Assembly (NCBI GenBank): GCA_905372095.1
Contig: CAJPNK010000001.1
Location: 310,001 to 374,000, forward strand
DNA from: Candidatus Saccharimonadota bacterium
GTDB taxonomy: Bacteria > Patescibacteriota > Saccharimonadia > Saccharimonadales > Saccharimonadaceae
Length of the DNA: 64,000 bases
Reading direction: 5' to 3'
Made by a program: the position numbers and the translations under genes
The notes under the pieces: generated by a model
The model's database searches: none
Seen by the model: only the letters and a program-made list of their open reading frames with translations
What the model was told of the DNA's origin: nothing
Shown: piece by piece, positions 17,606-26,883 of the stretch
Numbering within the stretch: the first letter of the stretch is position 1
How the letters are laid out: the number at the start of each line of letters is the position of its first letter

Positions 17606-20055
17606 GTACTTTTAGATATGCGTCTCAGCGAGCCAGCGAAGCGCGCTTTGGGCGGCTGCTGTCGCCGATGATTTCAAAAAGTCTTTCATGGTTAGCGTTA
17701 TTACTGGTGATATCGGGTACTATGCTAGTAACTATGGAGCGTCTGTCGTTAGGTTGGCTATGTGGTGCTCTGGCGGCAGCATTATATATGGCGGTGAAAT
17801 TTTATAATTGGCACGTTCACGATCTGCCAGCTGGTAAGGGTGACTCAGTTGATGATTTGTTAGCTGGCGACGTGTTGGGCCGGTTGTCGCGAGAACCGAA
17901 TGTGCGAGAGATTGCTAAAGTAATTGGTGAAGTGCCAAGCGGCCAATTCATGGGGGTGCGGCTTGGTATGACGCCGTCATTTTTAGCCACTATCGCTGAG
18001 AGTTCGACGATTTCCGTTGACGAACTGTGGAGTGTAGCTGACGACATTCGCCAAGCCAATCAGCTAGACCGTATCAGCGGTGCCGTATTAGCTACAGCGC
18101 TAGTGAGGAGCTTTCCGAATTATCAATCGATAATAGCGCAAACTCATTTAGGAGATGAAGATTTGGATGCTGGTATTTTGTGGCAAGAGCATTTGATGGA
18201 GATTGTTCGGCATTTTGGCCAGCGGCGGCGGACTGGCGGCTTGGCGCGTGATTGGTCGTTTGGCTGGATTCCGCACCTTGAGCGATTCGGGCAAAATATC
18301 AGCGAGCAAATTGGCGCTAGCCGTAATACCTTGTCGATTGACATACCATCGCATGTTCAGGTGATTGATCAGCTAGTGGAAGCTTTTGGCACTGGCGGTC
18401 GGCAAAACGCAGTTCTTATCGGCCAAGCTGGCGTTGGCAAAACATCAGTAATTCATGCTTTCGCGGAACGAATTTTGGACGCTGATGCGAATGTACCCGA
18501 AAATCTTCGTTTTCGCCAGATTTTTATCCTCGACTCGGCGTCGCTGATTGCGGCAGCGCCAGGACGCGGCGAGCTCGAAAACTTAATCATGCAGGTTCTA
18601 GGTGAAGCTTACAATGCCAAGAATATAATTGTTTGTCTTGATGACGCGCAGTTATTTTTCGAAGAGGGCGTGGGGTCAGTAGATTTAACAAATGTTTTAC
18701 AGCCGATTTTAGATGCTGGCCGACTACGCTTAATTTTAAGCATGGACGAACAGCGCTATCTCGAAATTAGCCGCCGCAACCCGTCGCTAGCTAACTCGCT
18801 TAACCGTATTAATGTCGCCGAAACCAACGAAGCAGAGACTAAAAAGGTTCTGCAAGAACAGTTGATTGCTATTGAGTTCAACTGCAAAGTTACTTATATG
18901 ATCCAAGCGATTAACGAAGCTTATCGCTTGAGCCAGCGTTACATTCACGATATAGCTATGCCTGGCCGGGCGCTTAAATTGCTAGAGTCGGCGGCTAGTT
19001 TCAGCGAGTCGGGTATCGTGACCATGAATTCTGTGCAGCAAGCAATTGAGCGGACAATGGACGTTAAAGTTAGCGTAGCTAATACGACCGAAGACCGCGA
19101 GCGACTGCTGCATATGGAGGATTTAATTCATGAACGAATGGTTAATCAAGTTCGCGCCGTTAATGTCGTCAGTGATGCTCTGCGCCGCGCTCGCGCGGGC
19201 GTCCGCAATGAGAATCGGCCGATTGGTACCTTTCTGTTTCTGGGGCCGACTGGTGTCGGCAAGACGGAGCTATCAAAAGCACTGGCCGACGTATATTTTG
19301 GCGGCGAAGGCAAGTTAATCCGCTTAGATTTGAATGAGTTTGTTCGCTCCGATGATGTCGCTCGTTTAATCGCTGATGGCGCGGATGACCCGATGAGCTT
19401 GACCGCGCAAGTAATGAAACAGCCTTTCAGTGTGGTGTTGCTCGACGAGATCGAGAAGGCCGCGCCAGAAGTGCTAACTACACTCCTGCAATTACTCGAC
19501 GAAGGGATTTTGCGCGACGCCAAGAACCGTGAGATCAGCTTTCGCGACGCCATTGTAATTGCTACTAGTAACGCTGGCGCTGATAGGATCCGCGAATATA
19601 TCGAGCGCGGCTATCGGCTTGAGCAGTTTGAACAGCAGTTTATCAACGAATTAATTAGTTCGAACCAGTTTCGGCCAGAATTTCTCAATCGCTTCGACGA
19701 AATTGTGCTCTTTCGTCCGTTTACGCCGGTCGAGTTGGTGCAAGTGCTTGATCTGATTCTGGCTGGCGTTAACAAAACTCTATTGCCGCAAAAAGTGTCA
19801 GTGACTGTTGATGACGACGCGAAACAGCTTCTCGTTCAGCAAGGATACGACCCGCGGCTAGGCGCTCGGCCGATGCGCCGCGTCGTTCAGAAAGCGGTGG
19901 AGAATACTATCGCTAAGCTCATGCTATCGGGGGCGGTCAATCCGGGCGATTCGGTGAACATTGATGCCGAGCAAGTACGGCGAATTTTTGAAGAATCTGA
20001 ATCGCAAGTAGCTCCATTGCAAGGCGATGTGCCTAACCAGCAGAACCAAGCTTAA
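17593..20055 (+). CDS. Membrane-anchored ClpC-like double AAA+ ATPase
   Basis: An 820-residue Hsp100-type unfoldase. Two membrane helices (about 31-48 and 52-70) precede a Clp-N-like region (about 95-200). AAA domain 1 has Walker A GQAGVGKTS (about 277-285) and an altered Walker B, VCLDDAQ (about 347-353), with Asp in place of the catalytic Glu. Domain 2 is intact: GPTGVGKTE (about 551), VVLLDEIEKA (about 614) and FRPEFLNRFDEI. I see no VGF/LGF-type ClpP-docking tripeptide in the usual loop after ATSNAGA. ATG 17593 is used because upstream codons would lie inside the preceding membrane gene. ClpP is not in the window. Confidence 0.88.
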   Translation: MASLGTFRYASQRASEARFGRLLSPMISKSLSWLALLLVISGTMLVTMERLSLGWLCGALAAALYMAVKFYNWHVHDLPAGKGDSVDDLLAGDVLGRLSREPNVREIAKVIGEVPSGQFMGVRLGMTPSFLATIAESSTISVDELWSVADDIRQANQLDRISGAVLATALVRSFPNYQSIIAQTHLGDEDLDAGILWQEHLMEIVRHFGQRRRTGGLARDWSFGWIPHLERFGQNISEQIGASRNTLSIDIPSHVQVIDQLVEAFGTGGRQNAVLIGQAGVGKTSVIHAFAERILDADANVPENLRFRQIFILDSASLIAAAPGRGELENLIMQVLGEAYNAKNIIVCLDDAQLFFEEGVGSVDLTNVLQPILDAGRLRLILSMDEQRYLEISRRNPSLANSLNRINVAETNEAETKKVLQEQLIAIEFNCKVTYMIQAINEAYRLSQRYIHDIAMPGRALKLLESAASFSESGIVTMNSVQQAIERTMDVKVSVANTTEDRERLLHMEDLIHERMVNQVRAVNVVSDALRRARAGVRNENRPIGTFLFLGPTGVGKTELSKALADVYFGGEGKLIRLDLNEFVRSDDVARLIADGADDPMSLTAQVMKQPFSVVLLDEIEKAAPEVLTTLLQLLDEGILRDAKNREISFRDAIVIATSNAGADRIREYIERGYRLEQFEQQFINELISSNQFRPEFLNRFDEIVLFRPFTPVELVQVLDLILAGVNKTLLPQKVSVTVDDDAKQLLVQQGYDPRLGARPMRRVVQKAVENTIAKLMLSGAVNPGDSVNIDAEQVRRIFEESESQVAPLQGDVPNQQNQA

Positions 20056-20768
20056 GAAAGTTTTCTAACAAGAGTTTTGGCGGCGCGGCGGTTGACTGGT
20101 GCAACAATACCAACGGCTAGTGCGCCAATACCGCGAACGAGCGCCCGTGCTTTGGTTTTGTAGCGCTCTTTTTTGCTGAGGGACGTATTAGTAGTATCAA
20201 GCCGCGGCGACTCGGACCAGAATGCTAGCCGCACCGCTCTGACGCCGAGTGCCAAGCCTCGCTTTTTATTGCCGGCAAGCGTCTCGGCGTAGCTGGCTCG
20301 AGCGGTAAAATTAATATCATATTGATCAATACGATTTAGTCCGTCGGCATGTTTGTGCGAATCCTTGAGTTTCTCTAGTCCGTAACGAAAAGTTTCAACA
20401 GTCTCGGTATTATTTTTTGGAGTATCAAAAGTTTCATCGCTTGCTATGCGCGACAATTGCATGGTTGCTAGCATGGCTGCGCTAGCTCCCAGTTCGCGCA
20501 GCGTACTGCGATTTGGTTCTTGTTCGGCTAAAGTTTCATGTTGATTAACTGCCTCAGTAAGCCATTTTTCAGCTTCTTCGTAGTTGCCTAAATGCCTATA
20601 GGCATTACCCGCGTCGCGCGCCATCCGAGCCTTTTCGGATGGATCTGACGTTATATTGTATGCCATTATCGCTAGCGCTGCGGCAAGAGAATAAGATCCA
20701 TCGCGAGCTGCTTGTACAGCCGATCCTGAACAGTCTTTAAAACCCAGTTCGCCGCCTTTAGTCTCCAT
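20052..20768 (-). CDS. TPR-type helical repeat protein
   Basis: A 238-residue, Ala-rich, all-helical cytosolic protein with tetratricopeptide-like repeats, the clearest around ARDAGNAYRHLGNYEEAEKWL (about 55-75). The C terminus is basic and may be membrane-associated. Start 20768 is chosen because TATAAT (20780-20775) is 6 nt upstream. Its stop overlaps the convergent Clp-like gene by 4 bp. TPRs bind partner proteins, but no partner is evident; proximity to the Clp-like ATPase is only suggestive. Confidence 0.72.
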   Translation of the reverse strand: METKGGELGFKDCSGSAVQAARDGSYSLAAALAIMAYNITSDPSEKARMARDAGNAYRHLGNYEEAEKWLTEAVNQHETLAEQEPNRSTLRELGASAAMLATMQLSRIASDETFDTPKNNTETVETFRYGLEKLKDSHKHADGLNRIDQYDINFTARASYAETLAGNKKRGLALGVRAVRLAFWSESPRLDTTNTSLSKKERYKTKARALVRGIGALAVGIVAPVNRRAAKTLVRKLS

Positions 20769-20839
20769 GCCTATATTATAACATGAAAAATTATCTAATG
20801 CAAGGCATGTATTTCGTATTTTTGCCGGCAATTACCCTG

Positions 20840-21433
20840 CTAGTCGCCAAGGCTTATTTTGATAGTGACGTAGCTAGTTGGCTCGTGGTCGAATTTATTG
20901 GCGTCTATTTTGGCGTACGGTTTGGCTATCTCGGAGGTACCGTATACATAATCTTTATGCAGAGTCTGCGGTATAACGCTCAGGTATAAAATATGGCCGT
21001 TAGTATCCTTGAACGTATCACTTTGAATGATAGTATCTTTATCTTTCGTACTGATAAGCGAGAAGCCGGCCTCTTTAATTTTTTTGGTTAAATCTATACG
21101 AGTTTTACTTACAGAAATGTTATGGCCATACTCTGTAGTGATAGACTTATCATTTGAAATGTTACTTTTATAAACAGCCAGCCTATACGATTCATCTAGC
21201 TTCAAATTGTTATATATACTATGAATTTGATTATAACGAGCAGTGTTGTTATATTCTACGACCATTCTGTCAACTAGATATACGCTCATAGCCGTTAGCC
21301 AAAAAAGCACAAAAACCAATATCGCATACACCAGTAAGCTTCGGCGCACCATGAAGTGAGTGTCTGTTTTTGTAATGTGTTTGACACGCTGCTTGCGAGT
21401 CTTCTTGGGAGATTTATTTGCCTTGGTAACCAT
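20840..21433 (-). CDS. Bitopic exported protein of unknown function
   Basis: A 197-residue protein with a very basic N-terminal tail (about 1-28), one membrane helix (about 31-52) and an extracytoplasmic domain rich in Lys, Ser, Thr and Asp. I recognise no domain. ATG 21433 rather than 21439 is preferred, because TACACT lies 6 nt before it. It sits 26 bp downstream of the spherulin-4-like surface protein gene, in the same orientation, and may be cotranscribed. Confidence 0.68.
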   Translation of the reverse strand: MVTKANKSPKKTRKQRVKHITKTDTHFMVRRSLLVYAILVFVLFWLTAMSVYLVDRMVVEYNNTARYNQIHSIYNNLKLDESYRLAVYKSNISNDKSITTEYGHNISVSKTRIDLTKKIKEAGFSLISTKDKDTIIQSDTFKDTNGHILYLSVIPQTLHKDYVYGTSEIAKPYAKIDANKFDHEPTSYVTIKISLGD

Positions 21434-21459
21434 AAACATAGTGTAGCATACCGATGCGA

Positions 21460-23697
21460 TTATTGGCTAAGTATAGTTGTGGTGACAGACGATCCGCTGA
21501 TTATCGCACCGGATAGCAAAGGTTGTTCCGTGGCTCTATTCGGATCAAGCGGTTGGCGGCCTAAATTGTTGACGCTATCAACGAGACTAGGGAAATTCTT
21601 CGCCAAATCATTGTACGGCCTGCCATCAGGTATCGTACTATCGGTGGTGATGAATACCCAGCCGGCATTACGCTGGCGCGATAAATTGATTATTTTTTGG
21701 TAATCGCCAGCTTTTGCGGCATAAATCGTATGGAAAATACGATGGGAGTTTGCCGGATCTTTTTCAAAGGCAGAGTAAGCGGTCTTATAGTTATTAATAT
21801 ATTCGTCAGCAGTGCCTTCGTTAGTCATGAAAATATCGGCGTATGGTGCAATCGCGTCGGTGATGTGCGTACCAGGATTGGCGACGACTAACTTGTTGCC
21901 GTAGGTGCTTTTCGTGTAGTTGTATAATTCTGCCATGTAAGCCGTTGCGCCGTTATTTCTGGACGACACTTCGTCGAAATAGAATCCGTGAATTTTATCT
22001 GCCCCGTAAAGCTCAATGAACTTAGCCATGGCGGCTTTAACTTCGGCAATCGGGCGAGTTTGATGAATAGTGCGGATGTAAGCGACAGTTTTGAAACCAA
22101 GCTCGGCGTTCTTTTTTAGCAGCCGCACATAGCCTGGGTCGAGCTTGGCGTCAGGACTGCCGTCTGCCATGATGAGTGTATACGGGATTTTGCTGCTGCC
22201 TGCTGTATGAACCGCTTTCCAGTAGTCAGAGAACTCGCTGCCGCCAGCTTCAGCGAGCGGATAAACGTACGATAACATAAAGATCGATTGAGCATTGACT
22301 GTAGTAGAAGGGCTGGTATTTGTTTTATTAACCATACCAGCGACAGCGTTGCTAAGAGAAACGGTGTAGGTCTTACCCTTGCCGCCAGTGTCGGCATTGG
22401 TATCAACGTAGAATTTGGCGCTGGTTTCTCCGGCTTTAATAACCACTCGCTGGCTGTCCCAGCGGATGTTGAGATTGTTTGGGCTGCTAGTATTGTGCGT
22501 GATTTTGATATCCGCGCTAACATCGGTACTGGCTGCTTTGTCTAAAGTTGCCGTGTAAACAGCAGTTTCGCCTTCTTTGACGCTGGCCGGTCCATGAAGG
22601 GTAATTTTTGGCGCAGCCGCAGCAGGACTGATTATTCCCGCGCCAGTGCCGCCGCCTGAATTATCGACGACCGACCCGCTAAATCCGCTGGTGACGCTCT
22701 CTTTATGTCCTTTTTTGTCGGTGTAACTGGCTTGAACGATGACTTGCATACCGAGGTGGTCTTTGGTTTGCGCGAGAGTTTTGCCAGTTCCCAAGAATTT
22801 GCCGTAAAATTCGTACCACCTGTAAGTAATACCGCTCTCTGGCACGCCATCAGCATCGGTAATGTGAGCAGTGAATACTTGTCCGACTCGGTTAATTCCG
22901 TCGATGGTGACGCTACCATGGTTATTATTTGATGCGGCGTTGCCGACAGCTGCCGTAGCTGGGCTAATTAAATTTTTCATCATATTTTTGCCATCAGCAT
23001 GAGTTGTTTTGACAGTGATTTTTTTACCCACTTCTGATGGTGTCAACTTGTACGAGAAATAGCTGGCGCCAGAAATAGCCGCGCCGTCGGCAAACCATTG
23101 ATAATACCGTATACCGCCGTCTTTCAACCCGTCAGGATCGTCGATTTGCGCGATTAGGGTTGAGCCGACTTCTGCTGCGCCCACGATTTTTACAGCTGCT
23201 TGTGCAGGTTCGGGTGTTGGCTTAGGCGGCTTGGATGGATTGGGTGGTGTAGTCGGTTTGTTATTGTTGGGCTTAGTGGACGGAGTATTCGCAGGTTTAT
23301 GGTTAGCAGCATTGTGAATTGACGGCCTGCCCGGCGACGCTATTTGGCGGTAATGATAAGCATTGTGATTTCCAACAACCGAGACGCCATTTCCAGCCGT
23401 CTTGGTAGAATCACTAGGCGAACTGTTCGTGGACTCGTCAGTCTTGGTCTGGCTAGTCTCGTTCTTGCCATCCGGGTTCGAACTTGGTTCTGAATCCGAA
23501 TCTGGTCGCTGCGGCTTGTTATTTTCGTCGTCTGCTTGAGAAGTAGTATCATGGCTAGGCTCTTGATTTGTCTGATTATGCTGGTTCATGCTAATCAAAC
23601 TGGTGAACAGCCAATACAGCAAAACTGCTGCTAGTGCAATGGCCAATATCCCGATAACAACTTTTATTTTTCTATGGTTTGCTTGTTGGTTTTCCAT
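21460..23697 (-). CDS. Surface protein with Ig-like repeats and a spherulin-4/GH135-like domain
   Basis: A 745-residue protein held by one N-terminal membrane helix (about 14-36), then a Ser/Thr/Asp and Pro/Lys/Asn-rich linker (about 40-165), two related Ig-like repeats (about 165-345), a Calx-beta-like module (about 360-470) and a C-terminal barrel (about 475-725). The barrel has FMLSYVYPL, FKTVAYIRT, IHGFYFDEVSS and GWVFITTD, matching the spherulation-specific family 4, whose Sph3 member is a glycoside hydrolase (GH135); the Asp-Glu of FYFDE is the expected acidic site. A strong GAGGAGAGG before ATG 23697 fixes the start. There is no sortase signal. Confidence 0.82.
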   Translation of the reverse strand: MENQQANHRKIKVVIGILAIALAAVLLYWLFTSLISMNQHNQTNQEPSHDTTSQADDENNKPQRPDSDSEPSSNPDGKNETSQTKTDESTNSSPSDSTKTAGNGVSVVGNHNAYHYRQIASPGRPSIHNAANHKPANTPSTKPNNNKPTTPPNPSKPPKPTPEPAQAAVKIVGAAEVGSTLIAQIDDPDGLKDGGIRYYQWFADGAAISGASYFSYKLTPSEVGKKITVKTTHADGKNMMKNLISPATAAVGNAASNNNHGSVTIDGINRVGQVFTAHITDADGVPESGITYRWYEFYGKFLGTGKTLAQTKDHLGMQVIVQASYTDKKGHKESVTSGFSGSVVDNSGGGTGAGIISPAAAAPKITLHGPASVKEGETAVYTATLDKAASTDVSADIKITHNTSSPNNLNIRWDSQRVVIKAGETSAKFYVDTNADTGGKGKTYTVSLSNAVAGMVNKTNTSPSTTVNAQSIFMLSYVYPLAEAGGSEFSDYWKAVHTAGSSKIPYTLIMADGSPDAKLDPGYVRLLKKNAELGFKTVAYIRTIHQTRPIAEVKAAMAKFIELYGADKIHGFYFDEVSSRNNGATAYMAELYNYTKSTYGNKLVVANPGTHITDAIAPYADIFMTNEGTADEYINNYKTAYSAFEKDPANSHRIFHTIYAAKAGDYQKIINLSRQRNAGWVFITTDSTIPDGRPYNDLAKNFPSLVDSVNNLGRQPLDPNRATEQPLLSGAIISGSSVTTTILSQ

Positions 23698-23809
23698 ATT
23701 CCTCTCCTCAGAATACAATACTTCAATTTAAGCATAGGCGATATGGAAAGTCAAATAACGAATCAATCGATCAAATTAAAAAACAGACAGCTGTCATTGC
23801 TGCTATCTT

Positions 23810-23886
23810 TGGTACCCCGCACAGGAATCGAACCTGCAACCTTTGGTACCGGAAACCAACGCTCTATCCAGTTGAGCTAACGGGGC
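23810..23886 (-). tRNA. tRNA-Arg (anticodon CCG)
   Basis: Cloverleaf with acceptor GCCCCGU/GCGGGGU (a G-U at the first pair), D-arm GCTCAACTGGATAGAGC, anticodon stem-loop TTGGT-UUCCGGU-ACCAA, T-arm GGTTCGATTCC and encoded ACCA. Confidence 0.95.
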
Positions 23887-23891
23887 ACGTT

Positions 23892-23968
23892 TGGTACGCC
23901 CGGCAGGATTCGAACCTGCGACCCCTTGGTTCGAAGCCAAGTACTCTAATCCGCTGAGCTACGGGCGC
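23892..23968 (-). tRNA. tRNA-Arg (anticodon UCG)
   Basis: Cloverleaf with acceptor GCGCCCG/CGGGCGU, anticodon stem-loop CTTGG-CUUCGAA-CCAAG, T-arm GGTTCGAATCC and encoded ACCA. Five bases separate it from tRNA-Arg(CCG), so both come from one transcript. Its TATAAT (23984-23979) faces the murB -10 box (23993-23998). Confidence 0.95.
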
Positions 23969-24004
23969 CTATCGCAATTATATCACATATTGTATAATCA
24001 AACT

Positions 24005-25048
24005 ATGAACATACAGCAGGACATCTCTCTCAAAAAGCTTACAACTATGCAGCTCGGCGGTGTGGCTCGGCAAGTTGTCGAGGCTAGAACTCGCGCCGAT
24101 ATCGCCGAAGCAGTACGCTATGCTCATGAGTACAATCTGGATATATATGTTCTCGGTGGCGGCAGTAATACGTTAGCGCATGACGAGGGCTTCGACGGAC
24201 TTATTATACTCAATCGCATCCCAGGTTTTGAAGTTGTTGACGAAACTGACGATTTGGTGACGATTGTAGCTGGTGCTGGCGAGGTTTGGGATGACTTCGT
24301 ACGGCGGACGGTCGAGATGAATCTCAGTGGTGTGGAATGCTTGTCGGCGATCCCCGGTACGGTCGGTGCGGCGCCTGTGCAGAATATTGGCGCTTACGGC
24401 CAAGAGGCTGCTTCAACGATTGTCTCGGTCAATGCCTACGATACGCGCGATAACCAATTTGTAACTATTAGCAATGCTGAGTGTGACTTTGCGTATCGTC
24501 ATAGTATTTTTCGCGGTCGTTGGGCGGGGCGCTATATTATAACATCAGTAACGTTTAACTTGTCGCGGCATCAATCTCGACCGCCGTTTTATGCAGCGAT
24601 TCAGCGTTATTTAGACGAGCACGATATTCACGATTATTCACCGCAAACATTACGCGAAGTTGTGATGAAGATTCGCTTTGATAAGTTGCCCGACCCGAAA
24701 GTCCGCCCAAACACTGGTTCGTTCTTCAAGAACGCTATTGTTTCGGCTGATAAATTATCTAAATTGCAGCGGAAGTATCCTGATGTCCCGCATTATGATA
24801 TGTCGCATGATACATACAAAATTCCAACTGGTTGGCTAATTGATCAATGCGGGCTCAAAGGTACGCTTAATTATGGTATGCGCGTCCACGACAAAAACGC
24901 GCTAGTCCTTATCAATGAGTCGGCACAGAGCTATGAAGATCTAGCGCAAGCTCGCCAAAAAATTATTGACACCGTTTACCAAAAATTTGGTATCACCATT
25001 GAGCAAGAGCCGTTAGAGATACCTGGCAAAAACTCAGAAAAAGCATAG
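24005..25048 (+). CDS. murB: UDP-N-acetylenolpyruvoylglucosamine reductase
   Basis: FAD enzyme that reduces UDP-GlcNAc-enolpyruvate to UDP-MurNAc. The 347-residue protein shows the FAD-binding motifs VLGGGSNTL (about 48) and IPGTVGAAPVQNIGAYG (about 117-133), and the C-terminal NTGSFFKNAIV with the catalytic Ser. It is the longer, E. coli-like type I form. ATG 24005 is used: TATAAT (23993-23998) is 6 nt upstream, and the longer frame would overlap tRNA-Arg(UCG). Confidence 0.96.
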   Translation: MNIQQDISLKKLTTMQLGGVARQVVEARTRADIAEAVRYAHEYNLDIYVLGGGSNTLAHDEGFDGLIILNRIPGFEVVDETDDLVTIVAGAGEVWDDFVRRTVEMNLSGVECLSAIPGTVGAAPVQNIGAYGQEAASTIVSVNAYDTRDNQFVTISNAECDFAYRHSIFRGRWAGRYIITSVTFNLSRHQSRPPFYAAIQRYLDEHDIHDYSPQTLREVVMKIRFDKLPDPKVRPNTGSFFKNAIVSADKLSKLQRKYPDVPHYDMSHDTYKIPTGWLIDQCGLKGTLNYGMRVHDKNALVLINESAQSYEDLAQARQKIIDTVYQKFGITIEQEPLEIPGKNSEKA

Positions 25049-25080
25049 CCATTTTATAAATTGTGCGCTACAATTAAGTC

Positions 25081-25596
25081 ATGAAGCGTAAAGAGGGCGG
25101 GTTTACTATAGTTGAAGTGGTTATTGCAGTTACCGTCATCGGCGTGCTGCTGATAATTGCTATGACTACGCTCAATGGCTTGACGGCGAAAGGTCGCGAT
25201 GCAACCCGTAGAGCTCGCGCTGAAGCCATGGCTCTAGATCTTGAACGTTATTATAAATACAACACCACTTCCAGGGGACATGAATATCCAACTGGCAACG
25301 CGCTGTTAGCTGATATGGGCAAATATTTTAGTGACACTACAGTTGTGCAAGATCCCTCCCGTTCTGGTAATAGACTAGTCAAGGGCTGCCCGGCGGCGGG
25401 TCCGATACCAGCTAGCTGGGGCTGGACAGATGAGCAGAAAATGCTCTACAGGTATTGTGCTCAAGACAGAGAGAGATCCGACTGCGATAAAGTTTACGGC
25501 GCTTCGGGTAAGGATGTTTGCGTCGGTTTCAGAATATATTACTATAGCGAATCAGATAATGCGTTTCATCAGGTGAATAGTATATGGTCAAGATGA
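25081..25596 (+). CDS. Type IV pilin-like protein (minor pseudopilin 1)
   Basis: A 171-residue prepilin with a 7-residue leader ending in Gly, then FTIVEVV with Glu at mature position 5, and a 20-residue hydrophobic helix: a class III signal peptide for prepilin peptidase. The globular part has five cysteines (mostly in its second half), likely disulfide-bonded outside the cell. TACAAT lies 6 nt before the ATG. It is the first of four tightly packed or overlapping genes; the operon resembles the minor-pilin clusters that prime pilus assembly. Confidence 0.9.
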   Translation: MKRKEGGFTIVEVVIAVTVIGVLLIIAMTTLNGLTAKGRDATRRARAEAMALDLERYYKYNTTSRGHEYPTGNALLADMGKYFSDTTVVQDPSRSGNRLVKGCPAAGPIPASWGWTDEQKMLYRYCAQDRERSDCDKVYGASGKDVCVGFRIYYYSESDNAFHQVNSIWSR

Positions 25597-26012
25597 GAAC
25601 GGACGAAGGTTTTACAATCGTTGAGGTGGTAGTTACACTGTTATTTATTTCGATAATATCGCTTGGCATACTAACAATGCATACTCAGGTTAGCATACTC
25701 TCGATTATCAACCGCCAGGATCAAAAGGCTAGTTATTTAGCGTACGATAATATGCGTAAGTATGTTAACGGAGCTCCGCCAACGTGGTTTTTGTGTACCG
25801 ATCCGCTGCCAGGCGCTGTGCAGCAGGTATTGCTTGATTCAGAAGGGCATATTAGTGAGTTGCCCGGAACTACCAAGCAAAAAGTTGTGGCATCGGCGCC
25901 GTATGGTTGCGGCGACGCCGTCAGCAGTTTGGGTATGCCGATTCGTGTTGAGTCTGTAGTAACATATGGTAATGGTAAGAGGGTAACCCATGTTGCATAT
26001 GCGGCATTCTAG
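25584..26012 (+). CDS. Type IV pilin-like protein (minor pseudopilin 2)
   Basis: A 142-residue prepilin: a 9-residue leader ending in Gly, FTIVEVVV with Glu at mature position 5, then a hydrophobic helix. The first ATG is used because AGGTG lies 8 nt before it; a second ATG at 25593 overlaps the previous stop as ATGA and is possible. The size and position resemble the GspI/GspJ-type minor subunits, but exact equivalence cannot be stated. Confidence 0.88.
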   Translation: MVKMRTDEGFTIVEVVVTLLFISIISLGILTMHTQVSILSIINRQDQKASYLAYDNMRKYVNGAPPTWFLCTDPLPGAVQQVLLDSEGHISELPGTTKQKVVASAPYGCGDAVSSLGMPIRVESVVTYGNGKRVTHVAYAAF

Positions 26013-26883
26013 TCGATCTGGATTCACTATCGTAGAGCTAATGGTGACGACGTTTGTTATGTTTATAGTGGTTGTAGTATTTGGCGGTATTATATCAGCA
26101 TCTTACCGTCAGGCTATAGCAGCAGATGCGCTTGCTTCAATGACGCGTGACATGCACGTGACGATGGACGCTATCGAAATGGATGTTTTGGCTTCAGTCG
26201 AGATTGCTTCTACTTCTAGAAGGGGTGATATGAATATGCTTGATCGATACGGATATAGCGCTGTAAGTAATCCTGCACCTACTCTGCAAACTTGGAAATA
26301 TTTTGGCGGAGGTAGCAACAAACGAGCCTTGCTCTTGATACAGTATGCGACCAATTTACGGCGCGGGGCAGGCTCTCGCGAAGTAGTTTACGCCGCAACA
26401 AAAAGGTTTAATTGCAGTACAGAGAGACGTCTCCAGCCAAAATACAGGCAGATGGTGGTTTACTTCATGCGGGACAATACATTGTATCGAAGGGTTATAT
26501 TTGATGATATAAAAAGCGAAAGATATAAAGCCCTTGGTGTTAACGCTTCTGCTATATGTGGTACCGGTGATGAAAATAACGAATTTTGGCGCAAGATCGC
26601 AGTACAATCCATACCTCCGCAATCATCCGAATTTACTGGCGGTGCAACGCCAGGGCGATCGCTTTATCGCGACGAAACAATTGCTCGCAACGTTTCGGCA
26701 TTTGATGTTCAATATTTTAAGGATGATACGCCAATAGCCAACCAATACGATGCTGCTCACAGTTCCGACCATATGTTTGAAAATGCTAACAAGGTTAAAA
26801 TTGATATAACAATTAGTCCTCCTGTGGGGGGAGTGTCTAAAATATCTCAGTCATTAACTGTTCGGAAAGGAAATGAAGAATGA
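25990..26883 (+). CDS. Type IV pilin-like protein (minor pseudopilin 3, GspJ/PilW-like)
   Basis: A 297-residue prepilin with an 11-residue leader ending in Gly, FTIVELMV with Glu at mature position 5 and a long hydrophobic helix. Its size and position immediately before the GspK-like gene resemble PilW/GspJ. AAGAGGG lies 6 nt before ATG 25990. The gene overlaps both neighbours (23 bp upstream, 4 bp downstream as ATGA). Confidence 0.87.
   Translation: MLHMRHSSRSGFTIVELMVTTFVMFIVVVVFGGIISASYRQAIAADALASMTRDMHVTMDAIEMDVLASVEIASTSRRGDMNMLDRYGYSAVSNPAPTLQTWKYFGGGSNKRALLLIQYATNLRRGAGSREVVYAATKRFNCSTERRLQPKYRQMVVYFMRDNTLYRRVIFDDIKSERYKALGVNASAICGTGDENNEFWRKIAVQSIPPQSSEFTGGATPGRSLYRDETIARNVSAFDVQYFKDDTPIANQYDAAHSSDHMFENANKVKIDITISPPVGGVSKISQSLTVRKGNEE

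Noticed and set aside
20783..20989. Possible 68-residue hydrophobic protein on the plus strand
   Set aside because: It lies antisense over 150 bp of the better supported 20840-21433 gene, and its -10 spacing is poor; its hydrophobicity is probably a by-product of the opposite frame.
23674..23957. Plus-strand frames through the two tRNA-Arg genes
   Set aside because: They run through tRNA sequence; the products resemble the spurious peptides often translated from tRNA genes.
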